DNA from: Planctomycetota bacterium
Lineage (GTDB): Bacteria > Planctomycetota > Phycisphaerae > UBA1845
Length of the DNA stretch: 64,000 nucleotides
Assembly (NCBI GenBank): GCA_024280855.1
Contig: JAJRPG010000034.1
Span: forward strand, 43,255 to 107,254
Reading direction: 5' to 3'
The notes beneath the pieces are model-generated. The model saw nothing but the letters and a program-made list of their open reading frames with translations, was not told the origin of the DNA and ran no database searches. The position numbers and the translations under genes were made by a program. Every line of letters starts with the position of its first letter. Positions within the stretch are counted from its first letter, which is position 1. Shown here piece after piece: positions 1-9,339 of this stretch.

Positions 1-360
1 GTCTATTGCGCGTGAAAGCCGCTGCCCAAGATGACCTTCGCCTTGAGGCCAATAGTCGTTGATGCCGGTTAGATTCATTTTGCGAAATGATTCTAATTGT
101 GAATCCGGAGCGCCAACCAAAACGACGGTGATGTTATAGCGACTGACTTTGGCTATGTTCTGCTTGAAATAGACAGCCCGTTCACACACCGCACGCATAG
201 CTGCTTCGTGCCATGTCGCTGCTTGCTCGAAGGATAGTGGCGGCACAAGTCTGGTTTTGACTTTTCCGGCTATCGGATATTTGGCAAAGATGAGAATACT
301 TGCTTGTTGCACAGGTGCAGGATCGGGCCGAATCTCGTTGGGGTCAAGAGGCTGCTTCAA
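1..360 (-). CDS. DUF2064 / TIGR04282-type GT-A fold transferase, 3' end cut by the window edge
   Basis: The minus-strand frame is open from 360 to base 1 and runs off the window. Translation gives ILIFAKYPIAGKVKTRL near residue 22 and QGEGHLGQRL near residue 109, the N-terminal nucleotide-binding and central motifs of DUF2064 proteins (GT-A glycosyltransferase fold, often called rSAM/selenodomain-associated transferase 1). The substrate is unknown for most members and cannot be read here. A TAA lies immediately upstream of TTG at 360, so the start is either that TTG or the GTG at 310-312, which would put the family motif closer to the N-terminus as usual. Neither has a convincing ribosome site. 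Family assignment is firm; the start and role are not. Confidence 0.8.
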   Translation of the reverse strand, partial: MKQPLDPNEIRPDPAPVQQASILIFAKYPIAGKVKTRLVPPLSFEQAATWHEAAMRAVCERAVYFKQNIAKVSRYNITVVLVGAPDSQLESFRKMNLTGINDYWPQGEGHLGQRLSRAID

Positions 361-363
361 TTA

Positions 364-502
364 CAGGTGCCCCATTCTTCGGGTACTCCCGAAGGGTGGG
401 GGAAGGATTGTCGAAATTAAGTTCGTCCTCCACCCTTCGCGTCACAGAACACAATTACTTTGTTGGGTGTGTAATCAAGTGACGCGAAGAATGGGGCACC
501 TG
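364..502. repeat. Intergenic element bounded by an 18-bp perfect inverted repeat
   Basis: CAGGTGCCCCATTCTTCG at 364-381 is matched by its exact reverse complement at 485-502. Inside, CTTCGCGTCAC (435-445) pairs with GTGACGCGAAG (479-489), and CTTCGGG/CCCGAAG forms a tight hairpin around 377-394. The element fills the space between the DUF2064 gene and the CNNM gene. It has no coding potential I trust. It looks like a small non-autonomous palindromic element or an RNA-structured spacer; no transposase or target duplication is visible. Confidence 0.65.
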
Positions 503-516
503 GGCGTGGCTAAGTC

Positions 517-1518
517 TTAGCCTTCAGATTCTTCGATCGCGCCTACGACGGCTTCCAGTGCGTCGCGACGAGTGACAATGCCAAGCATCTGCCCGCCCCG
601 GTCTGTTACGACAGCTATGTGTCGTTGGTTTTGCTGCATGTCAGCTATGACTTTCGCGACGGTGTCGTGGGCCTGAACCTTTAGCGCCGGTTGCAGACAC
701 TCGTCAATTCGTTGCCAATCTGTGCGCCGCAATAACTCGTCCACAGAGACAAAACCGATGACGCGCCTGGGGCGGGTGTCGTAAACGGCTAATCTTGTGT
801 AGCCAAACCGTCGCGCGGCGCGAATGAGCGCACGTTGGCCTGTGTCCGCAGCTAGGCTTACGACGTGATTCCGCGAGACCATGACTGTATGAATCCGAAT
901 TTCTGGAAGTTGAATGACCTTGCGGATTAACGAGGATCGCGCTTCGCCATGCTGTTCGCCAGCTAGAGCATCTTGTAACATCGTGGCTATATGTCGTTTG
1001 GGGGCAAGGGTCAGTACACGCGATGGGGTCTGACTCCGTTGGACGGCACGCTCTGCCATGCTGGCTAATGTGGTGAATAATGACACCGCGCCTAATGCGT
1101 GGAAAATACGATCTGCTTGTTTGAGTATCCAGCTTCCCGACAGCATAAGCCGATCAGCGTGTAGTCTGAAAATGCTTTTGGGAACCACTTCGCCAAAGAC
1201 GAATACGATAGGTGTCAAGATCATGACAGTATAGACTTCAGTATCTAATTCGGAGAGCATTAACCCTTTAGCCAGTGCGTAAGCTACAGTCATTGAGGTT
1301 AGATAGTTCATGACGTTTGTGCCAATCAGCGTGACGCAAAGTGTGCGAGGTTCATTCTCCAGCAAGGCCGCTAGTCGCTTGGCACGCACATCCTCCTGGC
1401 TGGCTGCGAGGTGCAGGCGGACGCGACTCAGGCAATACATGCCCGTCTCCGCACCCGAAAAGAATGCGGAAAAGGCCAGGCTAACTATCGCGATCAAAAT
1501 CAATGCCCACCAAATCAT
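517..1518 (-). CDS. CNNM/DUF21 membrane protein with CBS pair, short form
   Basis: This 333-residue protein starts with a DUF21 (CNNM) transmembrane domain: helices around residues 3-25, 60-85 and 95-120, with the family motif FSGAETGMY at 20-28 and GEVVPKSIF near 109. A CBS-domain pair follows at about 195-325. It stops there, so it lacks the C-terminal CorC/HlyC domain of its neighbour. Family members are linked to Mg2+/Co2+ efflux or to membrane-protein sorting; no substrate can be read from sequence. The ATG at 1518 overlaps the TGA of the upstream paralogue in an ATGA arrangement, so the two are probably translated as a coupled pair and may form a heterodimer. Confidence 0.88.
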   Translation of the reverse strand: MIWWALILIAIVSLAFSAFFSGAETGMYCLSRVRLHLAASQEDVRAKRLAALLENEPRTLCVTLIGTNVMNYLTSMTVAYALAKGLMLSELDTEVYTVMILTPIVFVFGEVVPKSIFRLHADRLMLSGSWILKQADRIFHALGAVSLFTTLASMAERAVQRSQTPSRVLTLAPKRHIATMLQDALAGEQHGEARSSLIRKVIQLPEIRIHTVMVSRNHVVSLAADTGQRALIRAARRFGYTRLAVYDTRPRRVIGFVSVDELLRRTDWQRIDECLQPALKVQAHDTVAKVIADMQQNQRHIAVVTDRGGQMLGIVTRRDALEAVVGAIEESEG

Positions 1519-2774
1519 GATGTCTCAACCTCCTGATGGGGAGATTCGCTATCGCGTTGCAATAAAATGCGGGTAATACGGCGGCTGCGCATCGTTTCTA
1601 CTGTGAGCGTTAGGTTTCCGATGGTAATCGCATCTCCGCATCGTGGAAGTCGGCCAAGCTTAGCGAGCATGATACCGCCTACCGTGTCGATATGACGCTG
1701 CATATCGCCAATGTTAAAACGGTCAGCCAGCAGTCTAGCGCTGAGGTCGCCAGCGAGGCGATAGGTGTTTGGGTCTATCATTTCAGTAGCAGGGCGACTT
1801 TCACCTTCCTCTGCTTCCGGTACATCGCCCATGAGCCAAGCCACGACATCTTCCACTGCGACCACGCCAGCTGTACCGCCATATTCATCTACCACGACGG
1901 CAAATTGAATATGCTGTTGGCGGAAGTGTCGCAGAACCTGAATAAGATTAGCCTGCTCTGGAACATAGTGAATCGGTCGCATCGTTTTTGTGATGAGCTG
2001 GTCGGGATACAGAAAATAATCCCGCGCATAAATCACGCCACGCATGTCATCCAAATTTTTTCCTGATACCGGAAACCGACGACGACGACTTTGTCGAAGC
2101 AGTTGTTCGATAGTTTCCGGCGATGAATCGATGGGGACGGATACAAGATCAACGCGTGGCGTCATGATTTCTCGCACGCGCACATCATTCGCAGCTACCA
2201 CTGCTTGTAGCATCGTCTCTTCTTTGGTGTTGATGACACCATCCCTCGCGGATTGTTCCACGAGCGATTGAAGCTCGTCCGTAGTTACTGGGCCGGACGT
2301 TTTTGTCGATGGCTCCAGCAAGCGAATCAACGGTTGAACGACGCAGAATCGTAATAGACCACGAAGCGGAGAGAGAACAACCTGAAGTATCGCGATGACC
2401 ATGCCAGAAAAAGGAGCCAAGGATTGGGCATGGGAAAGGGCGATTGCTTTGGGAATGATTTCGCCAAATGCGATGACCGAGAGGAGTATGCCCACGCCAC
2501 ATGCCGCCGCCGCCCAAGGGGCTTTGTGTCGAAGCTGCTCAGCCAGGATGTATGACGTTGAGAAAATGGCGATGTTGATAGCTGTATTCGCGATGAGTAC
2601 GGTCATGAGTACGCGGTTGGGCGTGCGCATGAGTTTGTGGACCAGTCGCCGCAGTTTTACGGTGGACCGTCCATAGTTGTGAAGCGAGCGATCACTCAAA
2701 GAAAATAACGCAGTTTCAGAACCTGATACCACGCCCGAGACGATCAGCAATATGACAAGCCAAAGCCAAATCAT
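1515..2774 (-). CDS. CNNM/CorC family protein (DUF21-CBS-CorC_HlyC)
   Basis: This 419-residue protein has the full CNNM layout. The DUF21 membrane domain covers residues 1-180 (VVSGSETALFSLSDRSL near 15, FGEIIPKAIALSHA near 103). The CBS pair lies at about 195-320, including VREIMTPRVDLVSVP and VVVDEYGGTAGVVAVEDV. The CorC_HlyC C-terminal domain follows at about 330-410 (DTVGGIMLAKLGRLPRCGD). Homologues include Mg2+/Co2+ efflux proteins and the so-called hemolysin C group; the hemolysin name is historical. It is the first gene of a two-gene unit with the shorter paralogue downstream, overlapping it by 4 nt. The ATG at 2774 begins directly with the first helix. Confidence 0.92.
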   Translation of the reverse strand: MIWLWLVILLIVSGVVSGSETALFSLSDRSLHNYGRSTVKLRRLVHKLMRTPNRVLMTVLIANTAINIAIFSTSYILAEQLRHKAPWAAAACGVGILLSVIAFGEIIPKAIALSHAQSLAPFSGMVIAILQVVLSPLRGLLRFCVVQPLIRLLEPSTKTSGPVTTDELQSLVEQSARDGVINTKEETMLQAVVAANDVRVREIMTPRVDLVSVPIDSSPETIEQLLRQSRRRRFPVSGKNLDDMRGVIYARDYFLYPDQLITKTMRPIHYVPEQANLIQVLRHFRQQHIQFAVVVDEYGGTAGVVAVEDVVAWLMGDVPEAEEGESRPATEMIDPNTYRLAGDLSARLLADRFNIGDMQRHIDTVGGIMLAKLGRLPRCGDAITIGNLTLTVETMRSRRITRILLQRDSESPHQEVETS

Positions 2775-2873
2775 TGTAGATCACGTCCGTGTGACAGAAG
2801 CCATCCTGGTGGCACTTGAGTTGCCGCAGAAAATTCACCAAAGCTAGAATGATTAGTTTGCATACACTGTCGA

Positions 2874-5800
2874 TTACGGCTGATGGTCGCTGGCAGCTGC
2901 CCTCGCTTGCGACTTGGATATTTTTCCCTGTGCGATTGCGTCGCCTTGACTCTCCGCTACGTTGAATCCCGCGTGATAGATGTCAGCCGCTTCCAGGAAA
3001 CGCTGTCCACGACGGTACGCCTCGCCCAAATGGTAATAGGCATCATAGCTGTCCGGGTTCAATCGAATCGCCCGCGTGAGTTCCGCGGCGGCTTCGTCAT
3101 ATCGCCCCAGTAGAACATAAATCCAGCCTAACGTGTCAAGCGTTTCGGCGACGTCTCGGTATCTTACAGCCGACTTAGCATACGTTAGCGCGGCTTCATT
3201 TTCCCCCAACGCATCTGATAGCAGATAAGCGAGGTTGTTTAGGACGACCCAATTGGTTTCGTCGTATTTGAGAGATTGTTCGTAAGCTTTTCGCGCCTTC
3301 TCGAAATCTTTTGAGTTGAGATATAGCTCCCCTCGCTCCGTGAACAGATCGGCTCGTTGGTGATTCTTGTCTGCTGAAACTAGCAACTTTTCAATTATTG
3401 CATCAGCTTCTTTCACTCGACCAGCTAACGAATATAGTCGGGCTAATATCCGATTATTCGCACGCGATAGAGAAGCATCATCCGATAATTCGGTAAAATA
3501 TTTTAGGGTTGATTCTAGCGAGCCGAACCCACGCTGGGCTAAATCTGCTAGCGTTCGCGCGTGCAAACTAGCTTTCGACATGGTCTTCTCGGCCGCTTGT
3601 CTAAAAACATGCACCGCTTGGTTAGTCTGCCCCGCAAGCGCGAGCAGTTTTCCATATTGGCCAAGAACCAATGCAGGGGCGGTGTCGGCATTGGCATGTT
3701 TTTCAAAATAAGTTACGCCTTCTGTCGCTTGGCCAACTGAGGCAAAAGCATTTAGCACAGCAATGACCTGCGACGGTGCATATTTTGATAGCTCTGCGGC
3801 ACGCTGCAAATCAGCTAGCATTTTTCCGTGGTCATTAAGGCCGCCAGATATGTCTGCCCGTAACGCAAACCATCGCGGGTTGGGCGCATTAGATGATTGA
3901 TTGATTCTTGCGGTGACAACACGGTCTGCATCTGCAAACCGTTTTAGTTCGATGTAGGCCCGTGTTAATGCTTCTAACGCGACTTCGGATTGTGGCGCAT
4001 CCTGAAGGAGCGATTCCAACTCTCGCAACCGAGCGTCCTCACGGTTGGCTTGATGATGAAGACGAGCCAAGAGCAGTCTGGGCGCAAGGGCTAAAGCGAG
4101 TGGGTCCGCTTGTTTGATTTGCTCCAGGTCGGTAAGCGAAGCCGGTAATCGGCCAAGTGATAATGTGTGTTGCGCTCTCTTGAACAAAGCATAAGTATGA
4201 TTGGGGTTAGCCTGCAAGAAAGTTGTCAACCGTTCCACCGCTGGGATAATTTGGCCACGACGAGAAAGTATCTCACTTTCCCACAAGTCGGCGCGGGCGT
4301 CATTCGGATATTGTTTTCTGAATGTCGCTAAGCCTTCACTAGCACCTTCGAGATCGTCTAACTCGCGAGAAAGTAAACATGCAATTCTAGCTAGCTTCAC
4401 CGAGGCTAATTTAATGTCCGTATCATCATCCACAGAGGCAATGGCTTGATCGTACCATGTCAATGCTTCAGCCGGCTTACGAACCGTGCGTTGATAGAAT
4501 TCGCCCAGGCTATGACATACTTCAAACGTGTGGGCTATTTCTGCTGCCTGTAGCAATGTCTGTTCAACATCGTCGAGCTGAGACAAGCTGAGTTGATGGG
4601 CAGCTAGAAGTACTAGAGCTTCCGCTTTTTCTTTCGGCGTCGTTCGAGAATCTGCGAATTCCAGTAACGTTTTCTCGGCTAACTGCGGTCGATTCGTCCG
4701 CCGGTAATACTTTCCGATGGCTACGATTAACACCCGCTCGTCCGGCTTTAAGGTCATCAAATGACGGTATATATCATCTGCTTTTTCAAGATCGTTGTTA
4801 GCCTCATATAATTCTGTCAATCGAGAGAGCGTTTTCAAATTGTCCGGGTCACTCGCTAGTGATGATTCGTAGTTAGCAATCGCTTTGTCGGGATCAGCAC
4901 GTTCTTGCTGCAATTCCAATTCGTTTCGCACCCACTGGTCTGACGGAATCAATCGCTTGCAAGCAGCCAGGTGCTTTTCGTAAGTAGCTTGGTCGCCCAC
5001 ATCCTTCGCCAGCATCGCCAATCCCTTTCGAGCAAGCGCCTCGTTGGGATTAACGCGCAGCGCCCGTTGGTAATAAGAAGATGCCTCATCCGTGTCACCT
5101 AACCGATGAAGGCAATGAGCCAGGCTCGCCAGCGACTGGGCATGTGTTGGCTGAGCATCGACCGCCGCCCGTAGCGCCAGTTTAGCCAGGGACCATTCAT
5201 CGCGATACATGTAGTATAAGCCAAGAAGGTGCTGCCCGCCCGCGCCGTCAACATTATACTTCGCTGCCGCGTCACGCGCCTCGGTCATAGCAGAATCGTT
5301 TTTTGATAACGCCCCAGCCCGGAGTTTGCTTAATAAAATAGCCCGGTGTTGCGCGCTGGTCGTTTGCTGGGCCGCTGGTGTGTCCCTGGCGATGAGATGT
5401 TTCTCCGCTTCGTCTAGGTAGGCTATTGCTTGCTCAGGCTCGTGGTTACGAATATGAAAATCAGCCATCCGCGCCGCCCGTTCATACGCATCCTTTTCCT
5501 CACTAATTAGTGAGGCTATACTCTCCTTGCGCTGCGATGTAGAGAGTTCAGGCTGTACGACCAGCGACAATCTTTTTAGATAATTGTCATCTGGTTTAAT
5601 TTTCAGGGCGCTAGCTACAATCAATTGCGCTTTTTCTAACTTTTCTCGCGATAGTAACAATTGAACAGCCGCGGCTAATAGCCTTGGTTCGGCAGGCTCG
5701 TTTTGTAATGCCGTAATAAGCACTTGTATCGCTTGTTCAATATCGTCTTGACTTATAAGCTCGCGGGCCATGAGTAGCGAGCGAAGCGCTTCGTCCTGTA

Positions 5801-7460
5801 CCAAGCCGCTTGCACCTTGAAACTGACCGCGACGTTCAAGCAGCGCCGCTCGAATTTGCCTGGCTTGGTCATTGGTCGGATCGTTTCGACGCACGATTTC
5901 CAGAGCGCGGTCAAGCGCTGGATTTTCTATCTCATCGTTTAGCATCAAAGCCTGTGCGTATGTAATCCACATAGCCAGCGGCGCGGTTGCCTTAGCTCTG
6001 TTGCGACCATCCAAAATAGTATCTTTCGCCGCGCCAGGTTCGTTGAGTTTGAGGTGCAATCGCGCCAGCAAAAGTTTGCTATCCCAATCAACCACATCCA
6101 TAGACAGGAATCCTGCGTCCGCACTTCGTAAATCTTCCAGCGCTTCGCGGTCTTGTCCAGTAAAAAATTTAATTCTCGCAGATTGAGTCAATACATGCGG
6201 ATGACCTGGAAACTCTCCATTAGCATCGTCTACATATTGCTTAGCCCGGATAATAAGTTTGTCTTTTTCAGCTTGATCGAGTTCGGCGTCTTCCGCTCGC
6301 GACTTAGCCAGCGCCGTCTGTGAGGCGAGAATCATCAACTGAAAAGCAAATTGTTTATCATACGCAGCCCGGATGCCTTTACGAGAAAACCCGGCGTCCA
6401 ATCGGCGCTCGCACGCATTGATCGCATCATCAAAATGTTGCGAAGCCCGATACAGTGTCGCCAGCAAAACATAAGTATCGAAATTATCGTCATCAGCTTT
6501 TATACTGAATTCATACGCCGCAATAGCCTTAGCTAAAATTGGTTCAGTTATCTCGTCGTTTTCTTTCTTTTGCTTGGCTCGTGCCCAGGATTGGGCGAAG
6601 AAAATCCCACGTTGCTGATACGCCTCACGCATTGCATCCACGTCATCACCTGCTGAGGCGACAGCGCTAATGATATGCTCACCAGCCAGCGCCACACGAG
6701 CGAAATAATTATCATCCGTTTCGTCCGTGGCTCGCGGTCGATTAAGATGTCTGGCAAAGGCTGTGTGAATTTTAGACGCTTCAACGCTGGTGTCTTCATA
6801 TTTCGTGAGTAAATCAGCAAAATGTGACGCCCCAGCTGAGAGGTCGCCCGCTCGTAAGTGCGCGTTGGCAAGGTCGATAGCATAATCAATATCGCCTGGT
6901 GCCAGCGTAACGGCTTTTTCCAGGGCAAGAATCCCTTCATTTGCGGTTTCCGAGTCTATCGTCCGCTGTCCGTACATCAGCGACATGCCTATGGCATGAT
7001 GTACAAAGGCTTTTGTCGTATCGTCTGCCTGTGCGGCGCTATCCAACATAGTCTTAGCGGCTTCAGCAATTTTCGACCATATACGCGGCGAAGGATATAG
7101 TTTCGATAGCTTGAGCAATGTTTCAAGTCGCGTGCGGTGTGCCTCGATAAGCGCAGGATCATCGATCAGCGCCTGCTCCCAGGCAGACAATGCCCGTTGT
7201 ACTTCGCCAGCTTCAAGAAAAGCGTGCCCCATGAAGACCAGGTGTAACGGGTCATGGCTTCGCGTATACGCCCGCATATAAAACCCGGCCGCTTGCTGCC
7301 ATTCTTCGTGTGCTTCATAGTCCTGAGCTAGCGCGACGAAATGTTGGGGGTCGCGGTTTTCTAATTGCCGCAGCATGAGGACTGCTACAAATACGATGGC
7401 TGCCATAGAGAAAAGCGTCAGGCCGATGACGATATTTTTATTTAGTCGTTTGCGAGCCAT
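2874..7460 (-). CDS. Giant membrane-anchored TPR protein (1,528 aa)
   Basis: A short basic N-terminus (MARKRLNKN) and one transmembrane helix at residues 10-30 are followed by nearly 1,500 residues of helical tetratricopeptide repeats. Clear units include ALRVNPNEALARKGLAMLA, YESSLASDPDNLKTLSRLTE and, near the C-terminus, AIRLNPDSYDAYYHLGEAYR. No catalytic domain is visible. It is most likely a scaffold in the periplasm or an inner compartment. The EpsI-type gene lies 76 bp upstream on the same strand; the pairing resembles exosortase/exopolysaccharide loci, where very long TPR proteins of the PrsT kind occur. The ATG at 7460 has AAAGGAA nine bases upstream. Localisation follows from the helix; the link to envelope polymer work is inferred from context. 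Confidence 0.88.
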   Translation of the reverse strand: MARKRLNKNIVIGLTLFSMAAIVFVAVLMLRQLENRDPQHFVALAQDYEAHEEWQQAAGFYMRAYTRSHDPLHLVFMGHAFLEAGEVQRALSAWEQALIDDPALIEAHRTRLETLLKLSKLYPSPRIWSKIAEAAKTMLDSAAQADDTTKAFVHHAIGMSLMYGQRTIDSETANEGILALEKAVTLAPGDIDYAIDLANAHLRAGDLSAGASHFADLLTKYEDTSVEASKIHTAFARHLNRPRATDETDDNYFARVALAGEHIISAVASAGDDVDAMREAYQQRGIFFAQSWARAKQKKENDEITEPILAKAIAAYEFSIKADDDNFDTYVLLATLYRASQHFDDAINACERRLDAGFSRKGIRAAYDKQFAFQLMILASQTALAKSRAEDAELDQAEKDKLIIRAKQYVDDANGEFPGHPHVLTQSARIKFFTGQDREALEDLRSADAGFLSMDVVDWDSKLLLARLHLKLNEPGAAKDTILDGRNRAKATAPLAMWITYAQALMLNDEIENPALDRALEIVRRNDPTNDQARQIRAALLERRGQFQGASGLVQDEALRSLLMARELISQDDIEQAIQVLITALQNEPAEPRLLAAAVQLLLSREKLEKAQLIVASALKIKPDDNYLKRLSLVVQPELSTSQRKESIASLISEEKDAYERAARMADFHIRNHEPEQAIAYLDEAEKHLIARDTPAAQQTTSAQHRAILLSKLRAGALSKNDSAMTEARDAAAKYNVDGAGGQHLLGLYYMYRDEWSLAKLALRAAVDAQPTHAQSLASLAHCLHRLGDTDEASSYYQRALRVNPNEALARKGLAMLAKDVGDQATYEKHLAACKRLIPSDQWVRNELELQQERADPDKAIANYESSLASDPDNLKTLSRLTELYEANNDLEKADDIYRHLMTLKPDERVLIVAIGKYYRRTNRPQLAEKTLLEFADSRTTPKEKAEALVLLAAHQLSLSQLDDVEQTLLQAAEIAHTFEVCHSLGEFYQRTVRKPAEALTWYDQAIASVDDDTDIKLASVKLARIACLLSRELDDLEGASEGLATFRKQYPNDARADLWESEILSRRGQIIPAVERLTTFLQANPNHTYALFKRAQHTLSLGRLPASLTDLEQIKQADPLALALAPRLLLARLHHQANREDARLRELESLLQDAPQSEVALEALTRAYIELKRFADADRVVTARINQSSNAPNPRWFALRADISGGLNDHGKMLADLQRAAELSKYAPSQVIAVLNAFASVGQATEGVTYFEKHANADTAPALVLGQYGKLLALAGQTNQAVHVFRQAAEKTMSKASLHARTLADLAQRGFGSLESTLKYFTELSDDASLSRANNRILARLYSLAGRVKEADAIIEKLLVSADKNHQRADLFTERGELYLNSKDFEKARKAYEQSLKYDETNWVVLNNLAYLLSDALGENEAALTYAKSAVRYRDVAETLDTLGWIYVLLGRYDEAAAELTRAIRLNPDSYDAYYHLGEAYRRGQRFLEAADIYHAGFNVAESQGDAIAQGKISKSQARAAASDHQP

Positions 7461-7536
7461 GGCGGTTGTTTCCTTTACTCAAGCCCAATCACCCAAAAGT
7501 ACGCTTGAGATTATATCAGTCTTGTGTAATTAGTCT

Positions 7537-8307
7537 TTATGATTTTTTCTGCTGCCTGGCTCGTTGCTCAGAGGCATCGAAGTCAGGCCAATGGTCACGG
7601 ATCAGTACAGGGAGAACCAGATCAAATAGCTTGGTCACGCCTTCGATATTTTGTTCCCGCGTCGCTCTGGGAAAACTAACTTCTACTTTACTGAAATAGG
7701 CAAATGTATTGGTCAAGCTATTGACCATCATGCGAACATTAAGGCTGTTCGCTACGAACTGCCCGTTACAATGGAAATTATATATGACAGAAATTTTTCG
7801 TTCATTGTGTATTTGAGTCTTGGAGAAGGTTAATACACGAATGGGCACCTCTTGATTCGCTTTACCCAATGCCGCTACCTGCACCACCGTTTCTTCATGA
7901 GGCTGAGAAGGCTGATATCCCGCACCGTAGTAGCACACGTCTGGCTTATGCAACACCATTTTGTTAGCCCCGGTGTAGTATGTCACCAGAAAAGTAACCA
8001 ATCGAAGCGGGTGATTTTTTGGCAGGGAGGTATCCTCAAGAATCCAATTGATATACTCAGATGTCCCCAACGATTCGGTCATGGTGGAATCAAGAATGAT
8101 TCGGTCAACCACACGAAACGGCAGCAGTGAAGACTCATCCAAAGCGCTAAGCCGGGATTTTAACGGCAATGACAGCTTGTCGGCGTTAATGCCTAACCTA
8201 TCAGCCACCGGGCCTGACAGGACCATAGCGCAGCCCAGCATGGCCACGACAACCATAAATGGCCGGGACAGTACACGCTGCGAGGCGATTTCAGAGTTTG
8301 AACTCAT
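7537..8307 (-). CDS. EpsI-like exosortase-associated protein (DUF3485)
   Basis: The 256-residue protein has an N-terminal hydrophobic segment at about 14-32 and a periplasmic-type domain. HKPDVCYYGAGYQP near residue 138 corresponds to the conserved H-P-x-V-C-x-G-A-G-W signature of EpsI/DUF3485 proteins, which accompany exosortases in polysaccharide and PEP-CTERM loci. A membrane-embedded exosortase is not present beside it here, either as a fusion or as a neighbour, so the partner must lie elsewhere or be lost. The ATG at 8307 follows an AAGAG-like site. The giant TPR gene follows 76 bp downstream and is probably cotranscribed. Family assignment rests on one strong motif plus overall layout. 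Confidence 0.72.
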   Translation of the reverse strand: MSSNSEIASQRVLSRPFMVVVAMLGCAMVLSGPVADRLGINADKLSLPLKSRLSALDESSLLPFRVVDRIILDSTMTESLGTSEYINWILEDTSLPKNHPLRLVTFLVTYYTGANKMVLHKPDVCYYGAGYQPSQPHEETVVQVAALGKANQEVPIRVLTFSKTQIHNERKISVIYNFHCNGQFVANSLNVRMMVNSLTNTFAYFSKVEVSFPRATREQNIEGVTKLFDLVLPVLIRDHWPDFDASEQRARQQKKS

Positions 8308-8580
8308 TGATAAACTCTTGTAAATAAACGAGTTACGAAATAATACCTGCTTATAACGACCCCCGGCGCGGAAGTATAGGTAGCATGGTCCATAACGTCA
8401 AATCGGCTTTCAAACCGGCCTATATTCACTTTCTCGCCCACAGATTTAAGCTTTTTTCTCAAATTCTTAGCCCCATGCCCTGCCAATACAGGGAACGTGA
8501 TTCAGTCACATAGGCCAACGACCGATATTACTTATTGAAGCAGTTCACCATGATAATGGTGAGCCATATGGCAGGAGCTA

Positions 8581-9339
8581 ATGACCGTGTCCGCAATTAC
8601 GTCATCTCAACAGACTCGAAGCCGATGCCTCATCCTAGGATGCGGAGGGCATGGCCGGGTTGTACTCGATATCCTGCGAAACGCCGGACAGGCGGAAGTG
8701 GTCGGTTTTGTCGATTCTGACCCCCACATGGTCGGTCGTCGAGTGGACGGCATCGAAGTGCTAGGCTGTCCTGACGACCTCGCATCTCTCCGAACGAAAC
8801 ACACCATCGAAAGTGCGATAGTCGCTATTGGTAACAATGGCGTAAGACGCGCCTTCGCCCACAAACTTACTGAACTAGGCTTTGAACTCATCAACGCCAT
8901 CCACCCCTCAGCCAACATCGCCGGCAACGCCACGATGGGAAAAAATGTCGTGGTCGCAGCTGGTTCGCTAGTCTGCGCTCATTGCCAAATCGGTGACTCT
9001 GTCATTTTGAATACAGGGTGTATCGTCGATCATGAATCGTTAATCGGCACAGCTACCCACATTTGCCCCGGCGCAAGATTAGCAGGCCGAGTGACTGTAG
9101 AGTCTGGCGCGTTCGTTGGCATTGGGGCTACAGTGATTCAAAGTTTGCGCATAGGTTACGAAGCTATCATCGGTGCCGGCGCGGTCGTCATACGCGACGT
9201 AGCGCCGATGTCCACCGTGGTAGGTGTGCCCGCTCAAGCGACACCTATTACGACCGTAACCGTGCCGCGCAACGATTGGCTGCTTGCCGGTGAAATATCA
9301 GCCGATCAGCTAACCCCCATAAATCCCATTCACGGCTAG
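8581..9339 (+). CDS. NeuD/PglD-like sugar O- or N-acetyltransferase
   Basis: Residues about 15-100 form the PglD_N Rossmann-like domain (CLILGCGGHGRVVLDIL, then VVGFVDSDP). Residues 110-225 are a left-handed beta-helix of hexapeptide repeats typical of acyltransferases (IGDSVILNTGCIVDHES, VFVG/IGATVI-type turns). H151 in the DHES motif is the expected catalytic base. Relatives acetylate UDP-amino sugars or sialic acids with acetyl-CoA. There is no other glycan gene adjacent except the EpsI/TPR pair on the opposite strand. AGGAG at 8573-8577 lies only 3 nt before this ATG but 9 nt before an in-frame GTG at 8587, so the true start may be the GTG. The stop shares the bases CTAG with the stop of rnr on the other strand. 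Confidence 0.87.
   Translation: MTVSAITSSQQTRSRCLILGCGGHGRVVLDILRNAGQAEVVGFVDSDPHMVGRRVDGIEVLGCPDDLASLRTKHTIESAIVAIGNNGVRRAFAHKLTELGFELINAIHPSANIAGNATMGKNVVVAAGSLVCAHCQIGDSVILNTGCIVDHESLIGTATHICPGARLAGRVTVESGAFVGIGATVIQSLRIGYEAIIGAGAVVIRDVAPMSTVVGVPAQATPITTVTVPRNDWLLAGEISADQLTPINPIHG

Noticed and set aside
8304..8486. 60-residue minus-strand frame overlapping the start of the EpsI-like gene
   Set aside because: No ribosome site, domain or membrane pattern. It lies in the divergent promoter region.
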